This document shows, piece by piece, positions 46,855 to 54,633 of a stretch of 64,000 nt of DNA. Position 1 is the stretch's first letter. Each line of letters opens with the position of its first letter. Below the pieces are notes generated by a model. The model did no database searches and was not told the origin of the DNA. It worked only from the letters and a program-made list of their open reading frames with translations. Origin of the DNA: Oleomonas cavernae (GTDB lineage Bacteria; Pseudomonadota; Alphaproteobacteria; Zavarziniales; Zavarziniaceae); assembly GCF_003590945.1 (NCBI RefSeq), contig NZ_QYUK01000011.1, forward strand, positions 3,752,909-3,816,908. The letters run 5' to 3'. The translations under genes were made by a program, and so were the position numbers.

Positions 46855-47757
46855 ATGAACGAGATCCAGGTCCTCACCGCCTTTGTCCGCGCCCTGGAAG
46901 TGGGCAGCTTCTCGGCCGTCGGCCGGGAAATCGGCATCTCTCAGTCAACCGTGAGCAAGCAAATCGCCATGCTCGAGGCCAGCCTCGGGGTGCAGTTGTT
47001 CGCCAGGACGACGCGGCGCCTGAATCCTACCCCCGAAGCCCTGCAGCTTCACGAACATGTGCGTCAGCTTCTCGATGCCCTTGAAACCATCAAGTCCAAC
47101 AGCCGCACCCGTGAAGCGGCCCCCCAAGGCATGCTGCGCCTCACGGCCCCGACCAGCTTCGGGCGCGAGCGCATCATCCCGCTGCTCCCGGAATTCCTTG
47201 GTCAATACCCGCGCATCACGGTCGATGTCGTGCTCACCGACCGGGTTGTCGACCTGATTGAAGAGGGTTTCGAGCTGGCCATTCGCGCCGGCAATTTGCC
47301 GTCCAGCAGCATGATCGCCCGGTCGCTGGGCCTGATCGAGCGGATCGTCGTCGGCACGCCGGCGTATTTCTCCAAGCACGGCACACCCGAGACCCCCGCC
47401 GAGTTGGTCAGCCACAATGCCCTGATCTATACCGCGACGGCGACGCCAACCCGGTGGGAATTTGAATCCGAGCATGGCCGGCAGGTCGTCGAGGTGGATG
47501 GCACCATTCGCAGCAACGACCTTGATTCACTCTACGACCTGGTATTGACCGGTGCCGGAATTGCCGCCGTTCCCGACTGGCTCGCGGCGGCCGACATCGC
47601 TGCCGGCCGCCTGCGGTCCGTTTTGGCGGACTACTACCTGATCCCGCTGTCGGTCAACATCGTCTACTCACAGACACGCTTCCTCACGCACCGTGCGCGC
47701 TGCTTCATCGACTTCACGACGCAGGCCCTGAAACGCAGCCGTTCGTCTATCGCCTGA
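46855..47757 (+). CDS. LysR-family regulator divergent from styA
   Basis: The product has 300 residues from MNEIQVLTAFVRALEVGSFS; the ATG at 46855 aligns with the family start. The winged HTH (SAVGREIGISQSTVSKQIAM) is followed by a linker and a co-inducer domain of the CrgA-like subgroup (GMLRLTAPTSFGRERIIPLL, AIRAGNLPSSSMIARSLGLI, GAGIAAVPDWLAAADIAAGR). Known sty operons are usually driven by the StyS/StyR two-component system, which is not in this window; the divergent arrangement makes this LysR protein the likely sty regulator here. Confidence 0.88.
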   Translation: MNEIQVLTAFVRALEVGSFSAVGREIGISQSTVSKQIAMLEASLGVQLFARTTRRLNPTPEALQLHEHVRQLLDALETIKSNSRTREAAPQGMLRLTAPTSFGRERIIPLLPEFLGQYPRITVDVVLTDRVVDLIEEGFELAIRAGNLPSSSMIARSLGLIERIVVGTPAYFSKHGTPETPAELVSHNALIYTATATPTRWEFESEHGRQVVEVDGTIRSNDLDSLYDLVLTGAGIAAVPDWLAAADIAAGRLRSVLADYYLIPLSVNIVYSQTRFLTHRARCFIDFTTQALKRSRSSIA

Positions 47758-47765
47758 TCGCCGGC

Positions 47766-49273
47766 CTAGAGAGCGACAGTAACGGTCTTGGTTTCCGTGT
47801 AGGCGTCCAGCGCCGCCTGGCCGTTCTCCCGCCCGGTGCCGCTGAACTTCACGCCACCCCACGGCAACCGCGCATCGATGGCCGCCCAGCAGTTCACCCA
47901 GACCGCCCCGGCGCGCAGCCTGGCGGCCATCCGGTGCGAACGGCCGACGTCGCTCGTCCATACCGCCGCCGCCAATCCGTAATTGGAGTCGTTGGCCAGG
48001 CGGACGGCATCGTCCTCGTCCTCGAAGCCGATCACCACGCCGACCGGGCCAAAGATTTCCTCCTGCGCGATACGCATCCCGTTGTTGCCGCGGAACACCG
48101 TGGGCCGAACGAAATAGCCGCGGCTGTCGTCCGACTTGCCGCCGGCGAGCAGTTCGGCCTGATCCTGGGCGGCGACGTCAAAATAGCTGGTGACGCGATC
48201 GAACTGGGCCTTGCTGGCAAGCGACCCCATCTGGGTATCGCCGTCCAGCGGATCGCCGAGCTTGATCGAGGTAGCGATCGCAGCGAGCTGCTCGGCGATT
48301 TGGTCGACGATCGAGTTGTGCGCAAGTATACGGGTTCCGGCCGCGCAGACTTCACCTTGGTTGAAGAACAGCCCCATCGCGATCCCGCGGACGGCAGCGG
48401 TCAGGTCCGCATCGGGAAAGACGATCTGCGGGGTCTTCCCGCCCAGTTCCAGGGATACCCGCTTGAAGGTATCGGCGGCACTGCGGGCGATGGCCCGGCC
48501 GGCATCGGGGCCGCCGGTGAAGGTGATCTTCGACACGCCGGGATGGCGCACCAGCGCGGCGCCCACCGTCTCGCCCGTACCGGTCACGACATTCAACACG
48601 CCCCCGGAAAGCCGGCTTCAATTGCCAGGGACGCCAGATAGAGCGCGGAAAGCGGCGTTTCCTCGGCCGGCTTCAGGACGATCGTGCAGCCGGCCGCCAG
48701 GGCCGGCGCGATCTTCCACAGCGTAATCATGAAGGGGGTATTCCAGGGCACGATCGCTCCCACCACGCCGACCGGCTCGCGCACGGTGTAGGAATGGGTC
48801 GGCTGGCCGAAGTAGCCGCCGGTGGGAATGCAGGCACCGGCGATCTTGTCTGCCCAGCCGGCAAAATAGCGCAAGGTATCCACGGCGTTGGGCAGGTCGA
48901 GAATCTGGGTCTCGGTAAACGGGCGGCCGATGCTGATGGCATCCATCTTCCCGATCAGGGCCGCATCCCGCTCCACCAGGTCGGCGAGCTTCTGCATGAG
49001 CTTGCCCCGGGCTGCACCCGACAGGCGCGACCACTCCCCGCCCTCCAGTTGCCTTCTCGCCGCGGCAACCGCGGCTTCCACATCGGCGTCGCTCGAGTCG
49101 GGAACCGACGCAAACGCGCTTTTGCGCGCAGGATTGATCACGGAGAGACGACGGTTCGCCGTTCCGCCGACCCATTTCCCGTCGATGAAATTGTCGAACG
49201 TCCCGTCATTGCCCGCGAGGCGAGCGATGTCTTGCTGAAAAGCCTCGTACTTGCTGACGACGTCGCTGATCAT
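47766..49273 (-). pseudogene. styD: Phenylacetaldehyde dehydrogenase, interrupted by one apparent -1 frameshift
   Basis: It starts at MISDVVSKYEAFQQDIARLA with GGGAAGGGACG upstream. The first frame reads through VVGAIVPWNTPFMITLWKIA to ASLAIEAGFPG, where a five-G run (48605-48601) puts it out of frame. The second continues as VLNVVTGTGETVGAALV to the stop. One extra G gives a normal NAD aldehyde dehydrogenase of about 502 residues. Catalytic Glu lies in LELGGKTPQIV and Cys in NQGEVCAAGTRI. It would oxidise phenylacetaldehyde from StyC to phenylacetate for PaaK. Because everything else about the gene is normal and its loss would block the pathway, I suspect a sequencing artefact. Confidence 0.85.
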
Positions 49274-49407
49274 TTTCGTCCCTTCCCTGTTTGCACCGAC
49301 CCGCGGGGCCATGCGCTCAGCGTTTCCCGGGGTGTAATTTTTGGCATTCCGCGCCTGATGAAGCCGAAACACTGGTTCACCGGTAAATCCATCGCAGGCT
49401 ATTTATG

Positions 49408-49421
49408 ACCGTCCGATCGGT
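49408..49421. promoter_or_regulatory. PaaR-like operator upstream of styD
   Basis: ACCGTCCGATCGGT is a near-perfect palindrome, flanked by AT-rich sequence, 135 bases upstream of the styD start and in the region shared with paaK. Confidence 0.65.
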
Positions 49422-49492
49422 CAAAGTATTTACGTGCTCGATTCAATACAGCCGCGACTGACTGTTATTCCATCGCCACTCGCTTTAACTTG

Positions 49493-49506
49493 ACCGATCG
49501 TTCGGT
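49493..49506. promoter_or_regulatory. PaaR-like operator upstream of paaK
   Basis: ACCGATCGTTCGGT followed by TAAT matches the best-known PaaR-type consensus, with perfect outer half-sites. It lies about 190 bases before paaK. Confidence 0.75.
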
Positions 49507-49692
49507 TAATAAATATGAGTGCGAAAGATGGGATTGGACGCTCTGGCCCCTCGTCGGGTCGATGAAACCGTGGACCGCTTGCCGCATTCGTTGCAGGCTG
49601 ACGGATAGGAAGCGCTCCTCCATCTCGTGCACGGATTACGGTCGAACGACCAGAAGCGCACACCATTGGGCAGAGACAAGGGGAGGAATAAA

Positions 49693-51018
49693 ATGTCGGA
49701 GGCACTAGCGCGTCGAGCCGATGGCGGCGGCTTGCACGCGATCGAAACCGCCAGCAGAGACGAAATCGCTGCATTGCAGCTCAAGCGTATGAAATGGTCG
49801 CTGGCGCACGCCTACAGCAATGTCCCGCATTACAAAACCGCCTTCGATCAGAAGGGGGTCCATCCCGACGATCTCAAGTCGCTCGACGATCTGTCGAAGT
49901 TCCCCTTCGCGACCAAGGAGAACTATCGCCAGAATTATCCCTTCGGCCTGTTCGCTGTTCCCCGCTCGGAAATCGTCAGGGTCCATGCCTCCAGCGGGAC
50001 CACCGGCAAGCCCACCGTCGTCGGCTATACGGCGAACGATATCTCGCTGTGGGCCGACTGCGTTGCCCGCTCCGTCTATGCCGCCGGCGGGCGCAAAGGC
50101 GACATCGTTCACATCGCCTATGGCTACGGCCTGTTTACCGGCGGCATGGGTGCCCACTACGGCGCCGAACGGCTGGGCTGCACCGTGATCCCGATGTCGG
50201 GCGGCCAGACCGAGAAGCAGATACAACTCATCTCGGACTTCCAGCCCAGCATCATCATGGTTACACCCAGCTACATGCTCGCCCTCCTCGAGGAAATGGA
50301 GCGGCGCGGCATCGACCCCCGGGAGACCAGCCTGAGGATCGGGATCTTCGGGGCGGAACCGTGGACCGAGGAAATGCGGACCCAGCTCGAAGAACGAGCC
50401 GGCATTGATGCGGTCGACATCTACGGCCTGTCGGAAATCATCGGGCCGGGCGTGGGCAATGAATGCGTCGAGACCAAGGACGGGATCCACATCTGGGAGG
50501 ATCACTTCTATCCCGAGATCATCGATCCGGTTACCGGTGAAGTGCTGCCCGACGGCGAGTTCGGCGAACTTGTGCTGACGTCGCTGACCAAGGAAGGCAT
50601 GCCGACCATCCGCTATCGGACCAAGGATCTCACCCGCCTGATGCCGGGCACCGCACGGTCGATGCGCCGCATCCAGAAGATCACCGGCCGCTGTGACGAC
50701 ATGATGATCATCAGGGGCGTCAACGTCTTCCCGTCCCAGATCGAAGAATTGATCCTGATGCAGCCGCAACTGGCGCCGCACTACCAGATCGTCCTGACGA
50801 AGAAGGGCCCCCTGGACGAGATGACCGTCCTGATCGAGGGGCGTGACAATGCCGGCGGCGATGTCAGCGGTGCCATTACCGCCCTGCGCCACGCCATCAA
50901 GACGCACGTCGGCGTCTCGGTTGACGTCAAGCTGATGCCCTGCGGCGAAATCGAGCGCTCGGTGGGTAAAGCCAAGCGGGTCATCGACAATCGCCAGCTC
51001 AGCCAAGCCACGCGCTGA
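49693..51018 (+). CDS. paaK: Phenylacetate-CoA ligase
   Basis: The product has 441 residues from MSEALARRADGG, with GGGGAGGAAT upstream. It is an adenylate-forming ligase of the PaaK type: HASSGTTGKPTVVGYT binds ATP, DIYGLSEIIGPGVGNECVE and YRTKDLTRL hold later core motifs, and a C-terminal domain has GRCDDMMIIRGVNVFPSQIE. It activates phenylacetate to phenylacetyl-CoA, feeding PaaABCE. It is monocistronic, with a terminator directly after. Confidence 0.95.
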   Translation: MSEALARRADGGGLHAIETASRDEIAALQLKRMKWSLAHAYSNVPHYKTAFDQKGVHPDDLKSLDDLSKFPFATKENYRQNYPFGLFAVPRSEIVRVHASSGTTGKPTVVGYTANDISLWADCVARSVYAAGGRKGDIVHIAYGYGLFTGGMGAHYGAERLGCTVIPMSGGQTEKQIQLISDFQPSIIMVTPSYMLALLEEMERRGIDPRETSLRIGIFGAEPWTEEMRTQLEERAGIDAVDIYGLSEIIGPGVGNECVETKDGIHIWEDHFYPEIIDPVTGEVLPDGEFGELVLTSLTKEGMPTIRYRTKDLTRLMPGTARSMRRIQKITGRCDDMMIIRGVNVFPSQIEELILMQPQLAPHYQIVLTKKGPLDEMTVLIEGRDNAGGDVSGAITALRHAIKTHVGVSVDVKLMPCGEIERSVGKAKRVIDNRQLSQATR

Positions 51019-51062
51019 AGTCTCGACGGACCGCGATCTGATTTCACCAGTCGGTTTGAGGA

Positions 51063-51100
51063 GAAACGGCCGCTACCCCAGGGCAGCGGCCGTTTCTTTT
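51063..51100 (+). terminator. Rho-independent terminator of paaK
   Basis: A 12-bp perfect stem (51063-51074 with 51085-51096, 10-base loop) followed by TTTT, 44 bases after the paaK stop. Confidence 0.92.
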
Positions 51101-51133
51101 GCGCAGGAAAAGCCTGCCCGCCCTGCCCTAGGC

Positions 51134-51176
51134 AAAAAAAGGGAGACAACCGCGCGGGGGTGCGCTGGTTGTCTCC
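51134..51176 (-). terminator. Rho-independent terminator of the DUF1302/DUF1329 genes
   Basis: On the minus strand a 10-bp stem (51176-51167 with 51151-51142) is followed by seven Ts. It ends the transcript from 58127 or 54587 to 51252, back to back with the paaK terminator. Confidence 0.9.
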
Positions 51177-51251
51177 TAGTTATCCCGGGGAGGGCCCAGG
51201 AGAGGCGGAAGAGACCGGTGAGGCCGCAGCCTCGCCGACTGCTGACGTTAC

Positions 51252-52664
51252 TTACTTGTAGTCGCGCAACTGATCGATATCGAACAGGCTGGGCGTGGGA
51301 TTGGTCTCGAGACCGGCCCAGCGCGAGTCCATCTCGAGCCAGGTGACCCGCTTGGAGATCACATTCCAGATCGGTACCTGACGCCAGGCGGCCTGGCCGT
51401 TCTGCGGCACCCAGTCGCGCGAGTCATACCAGACACGCATCAAGTTACCGCGGGCGTCAAAGAACTCGTTGGCCGCGGGATACATGAACTCCTTGTCGAG
51501 ATAGATGCGCCGCTTGCTGTAGATGTACTTGCCGGTCTTGTCGGTGATCTCCAGGATCCAGACCGGCCGCAGCTCGAGTTCCACCGTGTCGACGGCGCAA
51601 CTGCCGCTGCGCTTGGCCGCCTCGTAGAAGTGCCCGACATGGGGCATGCCCAGGGTCCAGCCCTCGCCGACGATCTTGTAGTCGAACTTGTTCAGATCGG
51701 TCTTCACCCAGTAGGCACGCCAGTCATCCCAGATCAGCTCCAGCCCGGCAGCAAGCGGATCCTGGCCGTCGGTGGCGGAGAGAATGCGCGTACGCTTCAA
51801 GGTCGGCACGAAGACCTTGAAATCGTCTTCCTTGTTGGCCGCGGCGAAACGCTTGCGCACACCCGACAGACCGCGCACGTCACGCGGATCGGTGAAGTAT
51901 ACGGCACCGCCTTCCACGACCCCATCCATGCCGCCGATGTCGCCGGTCGGCGTGATGTCCTGGCGGCCGTGCATCTTCTGCCACCACAGCTCGGCCTTGT
52001 ACTGCCGCTCGAGGCTGCCCGAGCTGTTGCACACATCCATGGTGATCGGGTTGAAGTTCAGGTTGTCGTTCGAGATGCCGTGGGCGACGAAAGACCAGGT
52101 CGCCTCCAGCCCGTTCTTCGGGTTGACGAAGGGCAGCGCGCCCTGGGTCGACAGGGCGTACTTCCCGTCAGGCGTAAGCAGGTTGCCGTCCGCGGTCGCA
52201 CTGAAGGTTACGCCGGCCTTGACCGCGGCCTCGGTCTGTTCGAGCGTGCCCTTGGTCATGTAATACGAGGTCGTCGGGACGATGATCGCCTGCTTCCAGC
52301 CGAACCAGCTCTGATCCTTGAACCGGTCCGCCAGCGCGCCGACCATATAGTCCTTCAGCCAGGGCATGGAATCGATGTTGCCGGCATTGATCACCAGGCC
52401 GGGCTTGAGTTCCGGCGGCAGCTTGGCGCTGGCCAGCAGGCCGGGCGCGTCGAAGCCCCGCAATGCGGCCCAGCGCTTGGCGACGGCGAGCGCTTCCGGC
52501 GAGCCGATGGCGTCCACCCATTTGGAGCGATCGACATCGGTATGCTCGGCCGCAAATTTCTTCCACGCGGCGACACCGTCTGCAGGGTCGGCCTTGGCGG
52601 CGATCGAGCCGGCCATGGCCAGACCGATGACGGCGAGACCGGTCGTCACATGCTTGAGTTTCAT
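51252..52664 (-). CDS. DUF1329 family protein
   Basis: The product has 470 residues with a signal peptide (MKLKHVTTGLAVIGLAMAGS). The DUF1329 core includes YKAELWWQKMHGRQDITPTG, a C-terminal EFMYPAANEFFDARGNLMRV and WLEMDSRWAGLETNPTPSLF. The family has a lipoprotein-localisation (LolA/LolB)-like barrel and occurs beside DUF1302 proteins in hydrocarbon degraders. It follows the DUF1302 gene closely, suggesting a periplasm-to-outer-membrane substrate or lipid relay. No enzyme activity is known. Confidence 0.88.
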   Translation of the reverse strand: MKLKHVTTGLAVIGLAMAGSIAAKADPADGVAAWKKFAAEHTDVDRSKWVDAIGSPEALAVAKRWAALRGFDAPGLLASAKLPPELKPGLVINAGNIDSMPWLKDYMVGALADRFKDQSWFGWKQAIIVPTTSYYMTKGTLEQTEAAVKAGVTFSATADGNLLTPDGKYALSTQGALPFVNPKNGLEATWSFVAHGISNDNLNFNPITMDVCNSSGSLERQYKAELWWQKMHGRQDITPTGDIGGMDGVVEGGAVYFTDPRDVRGLSGVRKRFAAANKEDDFKVFVPTLKRTRILSATDGQDPLAAGLELIWDDWRAYWVKTDLNKFDYKIVGEGWTLGMPHVGHFYEAAKRSGSCAVDTVELELRPVWILEITDKTGKYIYSKRRIYLDKEFMYPAANEFFDARGNLMRVWYDSRDWVPQNGQAAWRQVPIWNVISKRVTWLEMDSRWAGLETNPTPSLFDIDQLRDYK

Positions 52665-52688
52665 TGCTTTGTCCTCCCTTGGACTTCT

Positions 52689-54587
52689 TTAGAACTGATA
52701 GGTAAGCGAAAGCTCGACGGCATCGGCGTTGTCGTAGAGTCCGAACAACCCCTGTTCTGTTTTTCCTTCGTAATGAATCCACTCGAGGCGCGGCCGGATG
52801 CTGTCGCCGAAGTAATTGAAGTCGACACGCTGACGGTAGGCGAAGCCTTCATTCTGGAAGTCGTAGGCCGCCAGTCCCTCCAGGTAGAGGCGGCCGTCAT
52901 CCAGGCCCTTCCACCACAGGAAGGTGGCGTAGGTCTGGACCGGATGGACCTTCGACCCGAACGCCGCATAAGGCGACTGGAACATCAGATCCTTCGATTC
53001 GTCGGTGATGATGTTGAAGAGCTGGAAGCTCGTGAAGATGGAACTCTCCTGGTTCTCCCAGAAGGGCAGCCACAGGAAGTAGTCGAAGCCGACCATGACC
53101 GAGATCTGATCGCGGAAGGTGACACTCTCGTCCACGCTCGAGATCAACGCCGGCGAGCCATGGGCGTCCTGGCCGTTGCTGGTGGTCACGCGGTAGCGAT
53201 TGAACGGCTTGTCGAATTCATAGGATGCCTCCATGCGGAACACGGGGGCGACGTCCTTCGGCCCGAAGGCAAGCTCGACCATGTCCCGCGTGAAGGTCGC
53301 ACCGAGCAGCTTTTTCCTGTAGCGGTAGTCCAGATCGAAATTGGTCGTGACCGAGCAAAGCGGCCCGATAATGCCGAGCGAACAACCATAGGGATTGACC
53401 GGTGCCGGCAGCAAGGCGCCCAGAGGGCCGCTATTGAGGAACTGGACCGCCCGAAGGGCAGACAGGTAGCCGATGCCCCGCGCGTGCACCAGGTCTTCGA
53501 GCAGCGGCTGGCTGAGCGGCACCTGAAGCGCCTTCGTTCCGGGAAGGATGCCCTCGTTGGGGTCGTTGTTCGGGCTCCCGACGTAGAGCACCGAATCGCG
53601 CATCTTGATGATCGGCAGTTCCTGCCAGCCGTAATAGGCGTTGAGCGTCCCCTCGCCATGCAGTGCCTGGAACTTGAAGCGAGCAGCGACCGTCGCATCG
53701 GTCACGCTGAATTCGCGGGGCGTGACATCGTGCAGGTTGGCCGCGAAGAACGGGATGCCCTGGCCGGATTCGGGATCGATCAAGTAGGGGAACGGGAAAC
53801 CGTAGAGGCCGCCCGAGGTGGTGTCCGTCGGCGTCGGGTTGTTGATGATGAACTCATCCTTGTGGTGCTCGGGCATAAAGACCAACTCAAGGCCGGGCTT
53901 GGTCAGGCCGATCCATTCGAACGGCTTGCCGATGCCCATTTCATCGAAGTTCAAATCGACGGTGGCCATCCAGCTTGGAATACGGATCTCGTCGGAGTCG
54001 CCCAGCACCCCCTTCATCCGAAGGTCCTGGGCGTGCAGCACGTCGAGCAGGCGAATGCCGTCCGACTGGCCCCAGCCGCGGACGAACTTGCCGACCTTGA
54101 ACGCGAAGCGATTGTTGTCGTCCGTGATCTTTACTGCAAACTCGCGGATCATCTCGTCTTCGAAATCGTCGAGATAACGGTTCTGGTGATCGACGGTATT
54201 GCCGAACTGGTCCTGCGAGCCCCGCGCCCCGCCGCGGCGATTGATGTGATAACCGAACTGGTCACGGAAGCCGGGCGAATTGTAATCCTGAATGCCGCCC
54301 GCCAGGAGATCGCCGCCGGCGCTGTCGAACCAGTCGCCGCGCAGCCAGAAGTTACCGGTAAAGGCGACGTTCTTGCTGGGTTTCCAGCTGGTGTCGACCT
54401 CGGCGATATAGTTCATCTGGGCGATCTTGAACATGTCTTGCGTGATGTCGGCATAGCCGAACGAGATGCCCTGCTTGACGCGCCCGCCAACCGTGAAGTT
54501 GTCCAGATCGTAAGCGAAGGCACCAAGCGTGGCCCCGATTGCACCGCCAATGATGGTCGTTGCCAGAAATACCTTCCTGATGGTCAT
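52689..54587 (-). CDS. DUF1302 family outer-membrane-type protein, second copy
   Basis: The product has 632 residues with a signal peptide (MTIRKVFLATTIIGGAIGAT). It is a paralogue of the protein at 31292-33157, sharing GGRVKQG, NFWLRGDWF, GKFVRGWGQSDGIRLLDVLH, the FIINNPTP block and a C-terminal strand ending LSLTYQF. The strand pattern and terminal Phe suggest an outer-membrane barrel. It lies between the DUF1329 gene and the MMPL transporter; uptake of styrene-like or other hydrophobic substrate is the natural hypothesis. Confidence 0.87.
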   Translation of the reverse strand: MTIRKVFLATTIIGGAIGATLGAFAYDLDNFTVGGRVKQGISFGYADITQDMFKIAQMNYIAEVDTSWKPSKNVAFTGNFWLRGDWFDSAGGDLLAGGIQDYNSPGFRDQFGYHINRRGGARGSQDQFGNTVDHQNRYLDDFEDEMIREFAVKITDDNNRFAFKVGKFVRGWGQSDGIRLLDVLHAQDLRMKGVLGDSDEIRIPSWMATVDLNFDEMGIGKPFEWIGLTKPGLELVFMPEHHKDEFIINNPTPTDTTSGGLYGFPFPYLIDPESGQGIPFFAANLHDVTPREFSVTDATVAARFKFQALHGEGTLNAYYGWQELPIIKMRDSVLYVGSPNNDPNEGILPGTKALQVPLSQPLLEDLVHARGIGYLSALRAVQFLNSGPLGALLPAPVNPYGCSLGIIGPLCSVTTNFDLDYRYRKKLLGATFTRDMVELAFGPKDVAPVFRMEASYEFDKPFNRYRVTTSNGQDAHGSPALISSVDESVTFRDQISVMVGFDYFLWLPFWENQESSIFTSFQLFNIITDESKDLMFQSPYAAFGSKVHPVQTYATFLWWKGLDDGRLYLEGLAAYDFQNEGFAYRQRVDFNYFGDSIRPRLEWIHYEGKTEQGLFGLYDNADAVELSLTYQF

Positions 54588-54633
54588 GGTTCGCCCCCTT
54601 AGAATTTGTCTATTTGCTTGTTGCTGACCAGGG

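Noticed and set aside
51630-54602. A 990-codon plus-strand reading
   Set aside because: It runs opposite the DUF1329 and DUF1302 genes, which have signal peptides and clear family motifs; it is an effect of high GC.
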